Positions 38,699-46,674 of a stretch of DNA of 64,000 nt are shown here, one piece after another. The stretch's first letter is position 1, and each line of letters starts with the position of its first letter. The stretch is from Sphingosinicella sp041916975 (GTDB lineage Bacteria; Pseudomonadota; Alphaproteobacteria; Sphingomonadales; Sphingomonadaceae). The notes under the pieces are model-generated. The model made no database searches. It saw only the letters and a list, made by a program, of their open reading frames with translations, and was not told the DNA's origin. The position numbers and the translations under genes are program-made. The stretch lies in contig NZ_JAYRYK010000001.1 of assembly GCF_041916975.1 (NCBI RefSeq), positions 3,162,001 through 3,226,000 of the forward strand, in the 5' to 3' direction.

Positions 38699-39478
38699 TC
38701 ACAAGGAAAGAGCTTCGGGCAGTGGCGCGAAAGCCGGGGAAAGCGCGAAGCCGGCGCCGGGGGCCACGGGTTCCAGCCCGAGCGACTGCAGCATGACGCG
38801 CGCGGTGCAGGCCGCGGCGGACACGACGGGGAGGCCGACGGCGTCCTCCGCGCGCGAAAGCGCGTCGAGCGACGGCATCTGCACGCAGGCCGACAGCACG
38901 ACGGCCTCGGCGCCGGTGACATCGAGGCGCTTCAGGTCTTCGAGCAGCAACAGCGGATCGCGGCGGCCGACCTCCAGATTGTCGGCGATCTCGAGCGCGA
39001 TCGTATCGACGACGCGGACGCCTTCATGCTCGATATATTCGGCGACGAGATTGGTGAGCGGCCGCAGATAGGGCGTGATGATCGCCGCGCGGCGCACCCG
39101 CATCTCGCCCAGCACCTGAACGAGCGCGCCAGCGCTGGTGACGATGGGACAGGGCGCGCCGGCCTCGCGTACCGCCGCTCCGAGCCGTTCCTCGCTGGTG
39201 CGGTGGTAGCCGAGCCCTGACGACATGATGGCGACGAGGCAGGCGTAACCCATCACGTCGACCTCCGCGTCGGCAAGCTCCTCGGCGCAACGCACGCTTT
39301 GCGCGTCCATCGCGGCGAGTTCATCGCGCGTCACACGCTTCATCCGCATCCGCGAAGAATGGAAGCTGAACTGCTCCGGCCGGATGCTCTCGCGGGCGCG
39401 CAGCATGGCCGGGATCTCGGTCTCCATCGTGGTGTTGGAGCTCGGTACGATCTGGCCGATACGAAAGAGACGCGCCAT
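38699..39478 (-). CDS. Maleate cis-trans isomerase-like, Asp/Glu racemase superfamily
   Basis: A 259-residue protein with the maleate isomerase motifs: PSSNTTMETEIP near residues 12-23, the first catalytic Cys in YACLVAIMSSG, and the second in LSACVQMPSLDA. The intact Cys pair distinguishes it from the homologue at 24937. Maleate isomerase forms fumarate from maleate in pyridine and gentisate degradation; together with the amidase this suggests a route through maleamate and maleate, although arylmalonate decarboxylase-like activity is also possible. The ATG at 39478 was chosen over 39541. Confidence 0.8.
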   Translation of the reverse strand: MARLFRIGQIVPSSNTTMETEIPAMLRARESIRPEQFSFHSSRMRMKRVTRDELAAMDAQSVRCAEELADAEVDVMGYACLVAIMSSGLGYHRTSEERLGAAVREAGAPCPIVTSAGALVQVLGEMRVRRAAIITPYLRPLTNLVAEYIEHEGVRVVDTIALEIADNLEVGRRDPLLLLEDLKRLDVTGAEAVVLSACVQMPSLDALSRAEDAVGLPVVSAAACTARVMLQSLGLEPVAPGAGFALSPAFAPLPEALSL

Positions 39479-39615
39479 GGATGCCCTTACGCGGCGGGAG
39501 TGCCGTTCCCGTGCATAGGGGAAGCCGCGCCGGGGCTGCAAACCGCACCCGGCCGGGGTCTATCACATCGTGATAAGCCGCCGGCGGATGGATAGAATGG
39601 GCACCCCGAAGAGGG

Positions 39616-40377
39616 TCAGTTCTGCGCGAGGATGCAGGGCATCAGCGCCATGCGGCCGCGTGCGAAGCGGAAGCCGTGCTGCGGCGACGTCTGGCGCTCC
39701 AGAGTCATGCGTCCGTTCGTGTAGGTTTCGGCGGCGCCTGTTTCACCTGCAAGCCGCGGGAGCATGGTGGCGCTGCCGTCATCAAGAATCACCTCCGCTT
39801 GCTCATCCACAAGCCGCACGCGCAGCTGCTCCGCGCCGCAGCGCATCACGATGTGCGAGGGAACGGGCATCGGCGGGGCAATACCTCCCGTGGCCGCGTT
39901 TTCCGCGGCACCGCTCTCCCATGCCCCGGTATTGGCGAAGCGAAGCATGCGGCCGTCGCTGCTCGTCACCTTCAGTTTGCCATCCGCGCCTACCGACGCT
40001 GTGGTCGCCGTCTCCAGCACGGCGCGGAAGGTCGCTTCCTGTGCCATGACTGCCTCGGGGCACGCCATCTTGGTGCCGATCATCGGCGGGTGCACCGTGA
40101 ACGCGGTGCCGTTCAGCGCATAGCGCGCCGAAAAATTGTTGCAGCCCGAACGACCGCCGATTCGCCCGTCCACGCCCAGTTTGAGCTGGAACCGGGCACC
40201 GGGTGCGGGTGTCTCGCCCACAATGGTTTCCAATGCCCACATCGCGGGAGTGACAGGTGATGTGGGGGTAGTGGCGGCCGCTGCCGGTGCAACCGGCGCT
40301 GCTGCATCCTGCCGCTGTGTTTCCGCTGCGCACCCCGTCGCCATCAGAACCGTCACCATCCAAAGGCCACACTTCAT
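39616..40377 (-). CDS. Lipoprotein with META and MliC-like domains
   Basis: A 253-residue outer-membrane-type lipoprotein. The lipobox MATGC puts the lipidated Cys at about residue 16. The first half has the META domain pattern (SGCNNFSARY then KMACPEAV, as in HslJ), and the second half looks like an MliC domain (VMRCGAEQLRVRL ... LPRLAGETGAAETY), which inhibits C-type lysozyme. The two are often fused in sphingomonads. Ribosome site AGGAGAG precedes the ATG at 40377. Its role is probably envelope protection. Confidence 0.8.
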   Translation of the reverse strand: MKCGLWMVTVLMATGCAAETQRQDAAAPVAPAAAATTPTSPVTPAMWALETIVGETPAPGARFQLKLGVDGRIGGRSGCNNFSARYALNGTAFTVHPPMIGTKMACPEAVMAQEATFRAVLETATTASVGADGKLKVTSSDGRMLRFANTGAWESGAAENAATGGIAPPMPVPSHIVMRCGAEQLRVRLVDEQAEVILDDGSATMLPRLAGETGAAETYTNGRMTLERQTSPQHGFRFARGRMALMPCILAQN

Positions 40378-40524
40378 TACGGCTCTCCTTTCACAGCGCC
40401 TCGCGCATGTCGCAGCTGACTGCCGGAAGAATAGCCATTTTCGGGACATCGAGGGAGACTGCATTTTGCATTGAGGGCTGGACGAACCCCCGCAATGGGC
40501 GCTAAGGCGCTCCCCCAGCGATGC

Positions 40525-40615
40525 GGAGCGGTGGCCGAGTGGTCGAAGGCGCTCGCCTGGAAAGTGAGTATACGGCAAAACCGTATCGAGGGTTCGAATC
40601 CCTCCCGCTCCGCCA
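40525..40615 (+). tRNA. tRNA-Ser (anticodon GGA)
   Basis: The acceptor arm GGAGCGG pairs with CCGCTCC, followed by G and an encoded CCA at 40613-40615. The anticodon stem CTCGC/GTGAG encloses the loop CTGGAAA with anticodon GGA at 40559-40561. The long variable arm, with TACGG/CCGTA paired, is typical of serine tRNAs, and GGTTCGAATCC forms the T-loop. The integrase gene starts 146 bases downstream, so this tRNA is the likely insertion site of the mobile element. Confidence 0.95.
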
Positions 40616-40761
40616 CCAAGCCTCTTCTAGAGCGCTCTGAAAGTACCGGAATTCCTTGCTTTTCAGCCAATTTTCGGTTAGTCTTCTCTCTCATTTGATT
40701 CCTTTGAGTGCCCCCAAATCCCATGCTGTACGGGACGTTTCTGGGGGCGCCGATTTGAGAG

Positions 40762-42084
40762 ATGGGGGCACTTGTGCTGACAGACCTCCAGGTGCGGAAA
40801 GCAAAGCCCGCCGAGCGGGACTACAAGCTTGCGGATTCCGGCGGGCTTTACCTCTACGTGACGCGCAAGGGCGCGAAGTCGTGGAGGATGAAGTACCGCT
40901 TTGCTGATCGGGAAAAGCGGCTGGTCTTCGGCCTTTACCCCGAGGTGTCTCTGGACGCGGCGCGCAAGCTTCGCGATGAGGCCCGGCAGCAGCTGCGCGA
41001 TTTCCGCGATCCCGCCGTCGAGAAGCGCAAGCGCAAGCTCGCAGCGTCTGCCGCGGCGATGGAGACGTTCGAGAAGCTGGCGCGCGCGTGGCACGCGCTG
41101 CAGGCGCCCCGCTGGGCGCCGGTGCATGCCGCGGATGTAATCTCGAGCCTTGAGAACGATGTTTTCCCGCACCTCGGCAAGCTTCCGATCCCGGCGATCG
41201 ACAGCCGGGTGATCCTCGCGACCCTGCGCAAGGTCGAGGCACGCGGCGCGATCGAGACGGCGCGGCGGCTGCGCCAGCGCATCTCGTCGATCTTCTGCTA
41301 CGCGATTGCCGAAGGCGTCGCTGATCATGATCCCGCGTCCGGCATTGTGAAGGCGATGAAGCCGGTGCCGAAGAAAGGCCGGCAGCCGGCGATGCTGCAG
41401 ATTGAGGATGCGCGCAGCGTTCTGCTCGCGGCGGAAGGTTCTGACGCAACGCCGGTGGTGAAGCTCGCGTCGCGGCTGGTCGCGCTGACAGCGGTCAGAC
41501 CCGGCGTCATCCGCGGCGTAACCTGGGACGAGTTCGAGAACATCGACTGGGAGCATCCTGATGGTGTTGGTGGAGACCCGCCGCTGTGGCGTATCCCCTC
41601 TACGCGGATGAAGCTGGTGCTTGTGCGCAAGGACGAGGCGGCGTTCGATCATCTGGTGCCGCTCTCCCGGCAGTCTGTTGCTGTGCTGCGCGCCATGCGG
41701 ACGCTGACCGGGCGGAACCAGTTGGTGTTTCCCTCGCAGCGCCATGCGCATCGGCCGATGAGCGAGAATGCCATCGGCTATCTTTACAACCGCGTGGGGT
41801 TCCACGGCCGCCATGTGCCGCACGGCTGGCGGGCGAGCTTCTCGACGATCATGAACGAGGTGGCCGAGCGCAGCGCCCGCGAGAGCGGCCAGCGCCTCCT
41901 TGCCGAGCTCGATGCCAAGGTCATCGACCTGATGCTTGCGCATGTCCCCGCGAACACGGTGGAGAGCGCCTACAACCGGGCGGCGTTCATGGATCGCCGC
42001 ATCGAGATCGCGCAGGACTGGGCCGACATGCTGTGCGAGGGGCTCGCCGAGCCCGCAGAGCTTCTGGAAGGCAACCGCCGCTAA
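40762..42084 (+). CDS. Tyrosine integrase, DUF4102-type with Arm domain
   Basis: A 440-residue phage/island integrase. The N-terminal DUF4102 (Arm-binding) domain is about residues 1-90 (LADSGGLYLYVTRKGAKSWRMKYR), the core-binding SAM-like domain about 100-185, and the catalytic domain has Arg246 (TAVRPG), His354-x2-Arg357 (HGWRAS), His394 (MLAHVP) and nucleophile Tyr404 (SAYNR). This class typically integrates into tRNA genes; the tRNA-Ser end lies 146 bases upstream. It overlaps the convergent AlpA-like gene by 4 bases. Confidence 0.93.
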   Translation: MGALVLTDLQVRKAKPAERDYKLADSGGLYLYVTRKGAKSWRMKYRFADREKRLVFGLYPEVSLDAARKLRDEARQQLRDFRDPAVEKRKRKLAASAAAMETFEKLARAWHALQAPRWAPVHAADVISSLENDVFPHLGKLPIPAIDSRVILATLRKVEARGAIETARRLRQRISSIFCYAIAEGVADHDPASGIVKAMKPVPKKGRQPAMLQIEDARSVLLAAEGSDATPVVKLASRLVALTAVRPGVIRGVTWDEFENIDWEHPDGVGGDPPLWRIPSTRMKLVLVRKDEAAFDHLVPLSRQSVAVLRAMRTLTGRNQLVFPSQRHAHRPMSENAIGYLYNRVGFHGRHVPHGWRASFSTIMNEVAERSARESGQRLLAELDAKVIDLMLAHVPANTVESAYNRAAFMDRRIEIAQDWADMLCEGLAEPAELLEGNRR

Positions 42085-42263
42085 CGTGCCTCTGCGATCC
42101 ATGCATCGATCTCGGACTCGTACCAGCCGACGCAGGTCGCGCTGAAGCGGACCGGCGCCGGGAATGATCCGGCCTTCACGCTCCGTGCGATCGTCGTGCG
42201 GCTGAGGCTGATGCGCCGGGCCACGTCACGAATACCGATGAGCCTGTCGGTGAGTTGCGGCAC
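42081..42263 (-). CDS. AlpA-like regulator, first copy
   Basis: A 60-residue helix-turn-helix protein: RLIGIRDVARRISLSRTTIARSVKAG, then FPAPVRFSATCVGWYESEIDAWIAEAR, the AlpA/MerR-like excisionase form. Such proteins act as excisionase or integrase regulators of islands. It lies 3 bases after a second, related gene. Confidence 0.8.
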   Translation of the reverse strand: MPQLTDRLIGIRDVARRISLSRTTIARSVKAGSFPAPVRFSATCVGWYESEIDAWIAEAR

Positions 42264-42266
42264 GGG

Positions 42267-42473
42267 CTACTCTGCGGGCAGGTCGTCGACATGGAAGAAC
42301 ATCGGGTTCTTCATCCATGCGCTGACGGCGGACTCGCGCCAGCCGGTACAGCGCGTGGCGATGCGCACCTGCCTTGGGAACGTGCCGCTTTGCATCTTCC
42401 GGTAGAGCGTCGAGCGGCTGAGCCCGGTGCGGTCGAGAACGGCTTTGAGGCGGATGATGCGGTCATGGGACAT
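42267..42473 (-). CDS. AlpA-like regulator, second copy
   Basis: A 68-residue AlpA-type helix-turn-helix protein: IRLKAVLDRTGLSRSTLYRKMQSGTFPRQVRIATRCTGWRESAVSAWM. It is coupled with the first copy, the two probably arising by duplication and then diverging. One may regulate integrase or excision and the other other element genes. Confidence 0.8.
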   Translation of the reverse strand: MSHDRIIRLKAVLDRTGLSRSTLYRKMQSGTFPRQVRIATRCTGWRESAVSAWMKNPMFFHVDDLPAE

Positions 42474-42946
42474 GGCTGGTCCTTCCTTAAGCGGTTGTCA
42501 GCTTCCCCAGTCGGGTCAGGATGCCGGGTCCGGTACGGGCGTCAAGAGTGGCGGAAATGGTGCCATCTCGCCGCATACGGACCCATGGGATATCCCAGGA
42601 CGTCACCGAACGTCAGCGCACGTCCGTTCGCCGCCAAAGAATTTTTTGCAGCCGATCGCGGCGATGCGGGCCTGGCGTCCCATGATGTCCCGTACGCTGG
42701 ATCGGCGCGCGAATCAGGCGCCGGGCTTTTGCCCGGCGGCGTGTTTGATCCGTCTGTTCCGGCGGGGGAGCGGGCGTCACGGGGCTTTAGGCGGGCCGCG
42801 TCGGCCTGCAACCTGCCTTCGGCCGGTCTTCCTCTCCGTTCCAGCCCTTCGGGTGCAGGCCGCCTCATGCAGCCCGCCTGACCCCGTTCCTGCCGCCCGC
42901 CCCCGCCCTTCCGGCCGGGGCCACGGCTGTTGGCAGGAGAAGGATC
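42474..42946. other. Gene-free GC-rich stretch with a dyad
   Basis: No convincing gene is seen in these 473 bases. The GC-rich part contains a 9-base inverted repeat, CGGCCTGCA at 42802-42810 and its complement at 42854-42862, separated by 43 bases. It could serve the promoters of the divergent AlpA-like and sigma-like genes. Nothing else was identified. Confidence 0.4.
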
Positions 42947-43348
42947 ATGAACGGCAAATCTGTATCTGAACCCGGCGTGCCCCTTGAGCGGGATCGTCAC
43001 GCGGTGATGAGGGCATGGCTTAGGCGACTGCCCGAACGGACGCTGCTGGTGTTCATAGCCCACAGGGTCGAAGGCCAGTCTTACGCCGAGATCGCCGCTG
43101 AGCTGGGCATCGGCGAGTGGCGCGTGCGCTGGCATATGCGCAGGGCCATCCGGCACATCGTGAAGATCGGCAAGCCCTACCGGGAAGCGCTCGCAGCGCT
43201 CGACCCGGTATCGCAGCAGGTCATGGAGCTTGCCTGGGACGGGCTGCTCAACGACAGGATCGCGTTGCGGCTCGGCCTCTCGGTCCGCGACGTGGAAACC
43301 CGCATGGCGGCGGCGCTGGTGGCGCTGCACAGGGCCGCAACCCTCTGA
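42947..43348 (+). CDS. Sigma-factor region-4-like DNA-binding protein
   Basis: A 133-residue protein with two helix-turn-helix stretches: SYAEIAAELGIGEWRVRWHMRRAIRHI (about residues 46-72), in the style of sigma region 4, and NDRIALRLGLSVRDVETRMAAALVALHR near the C-terminus. It lacks region 2, so it is not a full sigma factor; a regulator of the element is likely. The ATG follows an AGGAGAAGG site. Confidence 0.65.
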   Translation: MNGKSVSEPGVPLERDRHAVMRAWLRRLPERTLLVFIAHRVEGQSYAEIAAELGIGEWRVRWHMRRAIRHIVKIGKPYREALAALDPVSQQVMELAWDGLLNDRIALRLGLSVRDVETRMAAALVALHRAATL

Positions 43349-43432
43349 TCAGGGGGTTGCGGCGCCCATCCTTACGGCAACAGCCTGTTCTTGCAGTGCA
43401 AAGTCATGCCTGAGTTGCTAGGAAGGTGTCCC

Positions 43433-44356
43433 ATGCGCACGAGCCTCGATCATCTTCCGCCCACAAAGCAGCGCGAGCTCGAATGCGTCGTCGGGATTCT
43501 GTTCGAGGAGTTCAATGACACCCTCGCGCTTGCCCAGCACCAGTGGAAGAAGAAGGGCCGCATCACCAAGGTCATCCTCTACGGCAGCTACGCACGCGGC
43601 GGCTGGGTCGACGAGCCGCACACCGCCAAGGGCTACAAGTCCGACTTCGATCTCCTCGTCATCGTCAACGACAAGCGGCTCACCGACTATGTGAAATACT
43701 GGGCGAAGGCCGAGGAGCGCTTCCACCGCGAATACGGCATTACGAAGAGCATCAAGACCCCGGTCAACTTCATCGTGCACACGCTGCAGGAAGTGAACGA
43801 TGGCCTCGCGCATGGCCGGTATTTCTTCATGGACGTCGCCAATGACGGCATCGCGCTCTACCAGAGCGATGACAGCGTGCTCCTTACGCCGAAGCCCAAG
43901 ACGCCGAAGGACGCGCTCAAAATGGCGCGGGAATACTTTGATGAGTGGCTACCCAGCGGGGTCGAGTTTTTCGACAATTACAAGTTCAATCTGGGAAAGG
44001 GCCGGCGGAATAACGCGGCCTTCCAGCTACACCAAGCTGTTGAACGCCTCTATCACTGCGTGCTTTTGGTGTGCACGTTCTACACTCCTCACGTCCACAA
44101 TCTGGGTTTTCTGCGGTCGCAGGCAAACCTCATCGACCGTCGATTGATGTATGTCTGGCCCGAAGACAACCGCAAGCAGCGGGCGATGTTCGAGAAGCTG
44201 AAGCAGGCCTATGTGAAGGCCCGCTACTCGAAGCACTACCGTATCAGCGAGGAAGAGCTCACGTGGCTCGGCGAGCAGGTCGAGGAGCTCGGCCGCGTCG
44301 TCCATGCCGTCTGCAGCGAGCGGATTGCCGAGCTGGAAGCGACGGCGAGGGGCTGA
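43433..44356 (+). CDS. Nucleotidyltransferase-HEPN domain fusion protein
   Basis: A 307-residue protein. The nucleotidyltransferase domain (residues 1-150) has GSYARGG at 51-57 and the metal site DFD at 71-73; the usual third acidic residue is not obvious in VNFIVHT. The C-terminal HEPN domain (about 185-300) has AAFQLHQAVERLYHCVLLVC and the RYSKHY segment. The HEPN RNase signature RX4-6H is not evident. Nucleotidyltransferase-HEPN pairs form type VII toxin-antitoxin systems, here as one chain. The ATG at 43433 has a GGAAGG site. It is followed by the nuclease-like gene. Confidence 0.83.
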   Translation: MRTSLDHLPPTKQRELECVVGILFEEFNDTLALAQHQWKKKGRITKVILYGSYARGGWVDEPHTAKGYKSDFDLLVIVNDKRLTDYVKYWAKAEERFHREYGITKSIKTPVNFIVHTLQEVNDGLAHGRYFFMDVANDGIALYQSDDSVLLTPKPKTPKDALKMAREYFDEWLPSGVEFFDNYKFNLGKGRRNNAAFQLHQAVERLYHCVLLVCTFYTPHVHNLGFLRSQANLIDRRLMYVWPEDNRKQRAMFEKLKQAYVKARYSKHYRISEEELTWLGEQVEELGRVVHAVCSERIAELEATARG

Positions 44357-44397
44357 AAGCACGCGGCATCATGCCTGACCAACGTATCGGACTATAG

Positions 44398-45945
44398 ATG
44401 AGTCGCCTCAGCCGGGACCTTCGTCGGCGTAAACTTGAGAAGCTGCTTGGTTATAGCAAGGATGAGCCGATGATCCGGCTCGTCACAAAGATAGGTGCGG
44501 TGCTTGGCGGCAATTCGGGTGCGCGGCATTCAGTGCTTGACCTGCCTGAAGACGCAGTCGGCGCAGAGATCGGATCCAAGTACTATATTGCACCCTGGAC
44601 TCTCGAGACCTTTATAAACGAATTATTATGTACGCCGAAGCACCGGGTACCCGCCACGGGAACATCTCGCGAACTTCGTTCCGACAGTTATGCGGTGCTA
44701 CGCATTCTGACGAACTTGATCATCGCACTCGAGAATGCTGAGGACGGTATATTTCTCGAAAAGCACGATGTCTTCACGGAGATGCATCGGCTTGGCCAGC
44801 GACAGTTTCCTTGGCAACGCGGCATGGGAAATAGTCCATCATTCTACCGTTCACTTCTGCTCTATGGCACCGGCAGCGCCGCCGATTATTTTGAATGCGA
44901 CGTGGGGCTGACAACCGCTGACTTTGTCAAAGTGGGAGTTTGGCTCGCCAGAGCGCTAGACCGCTCCGATGGCGTCAACCGAAATACAGACCTGTCCTCG
45001 ATTTCGATCACGCCAGAGGTCCGCGAGCGAGCACTGTCGCGGGTCGCTATTAGCCATAACGATGCCCGCGCTCGCGCCCGCTGTATGCGTGCGACGAACC
45101 TGCATACCGCATACAAACCTAGCATTCTTCGCAATTTTCCCATCATTGCTTTCGGGACTTATAATGAACGATTGCGTGCTCCCCTCCCAGCGCTAATCCT
45201 CGAGCGCGTTACGGGTGGGCATTATCTCGACGTGGTGGGTGGTGGCCCAACTGTATGGTCAGAGATTGGTGAGCGTTTCGAGCAATATTGCGTCAACTAT
45301 CTATCCATAATGCTTGCGCCTTACACGGTTCGTGGCGAATACTCCTATGGTCCGAAAAAGATTCGCCAGCGCACACCAGATGTACTGGTTTCGGATGGCA
45401 ACGAGGTAATCCTCATCGCTGAATGCAAGGCGAAGCGAATGACCTTTGAGGCCCGCTTCTCCGAAGATCCCATCACTGATGCCGCAACGGGTTATGCCGA
45501 GATTGCCAAGGGCATCTTCCAAATTTGGCGTTTCTTGTCACATGCTCGACGAGGCATAAGCGGGACACCCCCTGTTCGATCCGATTGCCTGGGCATTCTG
45601 TTGACGGTGGACCCATGGCTGACAATGGCACGAAACCAGGAAGAGAAAGTTTTCGCCGCTGCGCATGCGCTTGCTGATAAAGAGGGCAGCATTGAAACCG
45701 CTGATCGTTGTCACGTTCCTGTGTGCCTGATCGACGACGTCGAGTTCGCACTGCAGAATGGGACTGCCACCACATTTATTGATGCGTGTCGAGAGCTCTC
45801 CTTCGGAAAAAAGAAGGGCTGGATTCTGTCGGTGGCACATGTCTCAGAACCATCTGTTACGCGGCCATATCCCTTTCGAGAACGCATCGGTGACATATTG
45901 CCTTGGTGGCCATCATCAAGTGGTACAGACGAACTGGAGCGTTAG
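44398..45945 (+). CDS. Unknown protein with PD-(D/E)XK nuclease-like core
   Basis: A 515-residue protein not recognised as a named family. A PD-(D/E)XK-like signature lies in the C-terminal half: Glu295 in a helix (GERFEQY), Asp328 in TPDVLV, and Glu342-x-Lys344 (AECKAK) on the next strand, spacing normal for the fold. The N-terminal 280 residues are mostly helical and unassigned. It follows the nucleotidyltransferase-HEPN gene by 41 bases on the same strand. Its base composition is visibly poorer in GC than flanking genes, as expected for a recently acquired cargo gene. Function could be defence, but this is inference. Confidence 0.7.
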   Translation: MSRLSRDLRRRKLEKLLGYSKDEPMIRLVTKIGAVLGGNSGARHSVLDLPEDAVGAEIGSKYYIAPWTLETFINELLCTPKHRVPATGTSRELRSDSYAVLRILTNLIIALENAEDGIFLEKHDVFTEMHRLGQRQFPWQRGMGNSPSFYRSLLLYGTGSAADYFECDVGLTTADFVKVGVWLARALDRSDGVNRNTDLSSISITPEVRERALSRVAISHNDARARARCMRATNLHTAYKPSILRNFPIIAFGTYNERLRAPLPALILERVTGGHYLDVVGGGPTVWSEIGERFEQYCVNYLSIMLAPYTVRGEYSYGPKKIRQRTPDVLVSDGNEVILIAECKAKRMTFEARFSEDPITDAATGYAEIAKGIFQIWRFLSHARRGISGTPPVRSDCLGILLTVDPWLTMARNQEEKVFAAAHALADKEGSIETADRCHVPVCLIDDVEFALQNGTATTFIDACRELSFGKKKGWILSVAHVSEPSVTRPYPFRERIGDILPWWPSSSGTDELER

Positions 45946-46163
45946 TCACCTCCTATTGTTTCTACCTCGAACGCTCGTTTCCCCTTGCGCCGCCAGAGTG
46001 CAACCAACCCTTCCCTCCGCTCGCCTTCCCCTTGTTGCACGATCCCGAGCAGCGCACCGTAAATCGCTGCCCGATCATCATCGACCAGCACATCGAGTCT
46101 GGCCTTGACGATAAGCCCACCGAGTTCGATGAGGCGTCGCGTCCGCGCGCGGCGTTTCACCAC
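45942..46163 (-). CDS. TraD-type small conjugal transfer protein, GTG start
   Basis: About 73 residues from tandem GTG codons at 46163 and 46160: KRRARTRRLIELGGLIVKARLDVLVDDDRAAIYGALLGIV, the form of the small TraD proteins of Ti-type plasmids. It lies 13 bases after the stop of the other TraD-type gene. The open frame reaches to 46415 in the same register, but that part overlaps the upstream gene, so a GTG start is preferred. It overlaps the convergent nuclease-like gene by 4 bases. Confidence 0.65.
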   Translation of the reverse strand: MVKRRARTRRLIELGGLIVKARLDVLVDDDRAAIYGALLGIVQQGEGERREGLVALWRRKGKRAFEVETIGGD

Positions 46164-46176
46164 CCAGTCCCGCGTA

Positions 46177-46500
46177 TCAGCCCGCGCCCGCTGTGCCTGC
46201 AGCCGGTGGCGCAATGCCCGGAGCTTTCGCTCGGCGCACAGTGTCTTTCGCAGCCGCAGCTTGAGCGAATTTCCCCCGCAGAAAAAACGCCGCGCCAGCC
46301 GTGCGCCATTCCTCCTTCTGCACCATGTTTGTCGTGGCGACGGCGTTGACCAGCACACCCGCAAGCACATCGATCCCGAGGCTATCGGCGCCCGTCGCCG
46401 AGACCAGCTGCCCAAGCTCGCGAAGCTTGCGGTCCTGAAGCGCTTTCGCCTTGTCAGCGAGCAGCTTCATCTCGGTATCATAGTCACGGGGCCTGCGCAT
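46177..46500 (-). CDS. TraC/TraD-type small conjugal transfer protein
   Basis: A 107-residue protein beginning MRRPRDYDTEMKLLADKAKALQDRKLRELGQLVSATGAD-like, split in two halves here: MRRPRDYDTEMKLL and KLRELGQLVSATGAD, which are typical of the small mobilisation proteins next to TraA. A C-terminal Ala/Gly/Pro-rich tail follows. It is divergent from TraA across the oriT region. Confidence 0.78.
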   Translation of the reverse strand: MRRPRDYDTEMKLLADKAKALQDRKLRELGQLVSATGADSLGIDVLAGVLVNAVATTNMVQKEEWRTAGAAFFLRGKFAQAAAAKDTVRRAKAPGIAPPAAGTAGAG

Positions 46501-46614
46501 GGGATGGGGTCCTTCCATTTGCGGTGATGTGCCCAACGCTACGAGTCGTTCTGGCGCGCGGTAAAGAGGCAGAACCCGTGTGAGACCACCCGGTCCCTCG
46601 CGAGCTTCGATCTT

Positions 46615-46645
46615 GTGAGGGCGCGCTTATACGTCGTGCCGACGT
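46615..46645. other. Putative oriT of Ti/MOBQ type
   Basis: Between divergent TraC/D-like and TraA genes lies GAGGGCGCGC-TTATACGTCG followed by TGCCGACGT. It contains a perfect hairpin ACGTCG-TGC-CGACGT (46631-46645) beside GGGCGC and TTATACGTC, closely like Ti-plasmid oriT cores as remembered. The position beside the relaxase gene is also right. The exact nick site was not derived. Confidence 0.65.
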
Positions 46646-46674
46646 GGCTTTGGGGGTGTAGATCGTGTGCCGCC

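Noticed and set aside
42255..42881. Plus-strand frame in the gap between AlpA-like and sigma-like genes
   Set aside because: Composition is low-complexity with no domain; it overlaps the AlpA-like gene and has no ribosome site.
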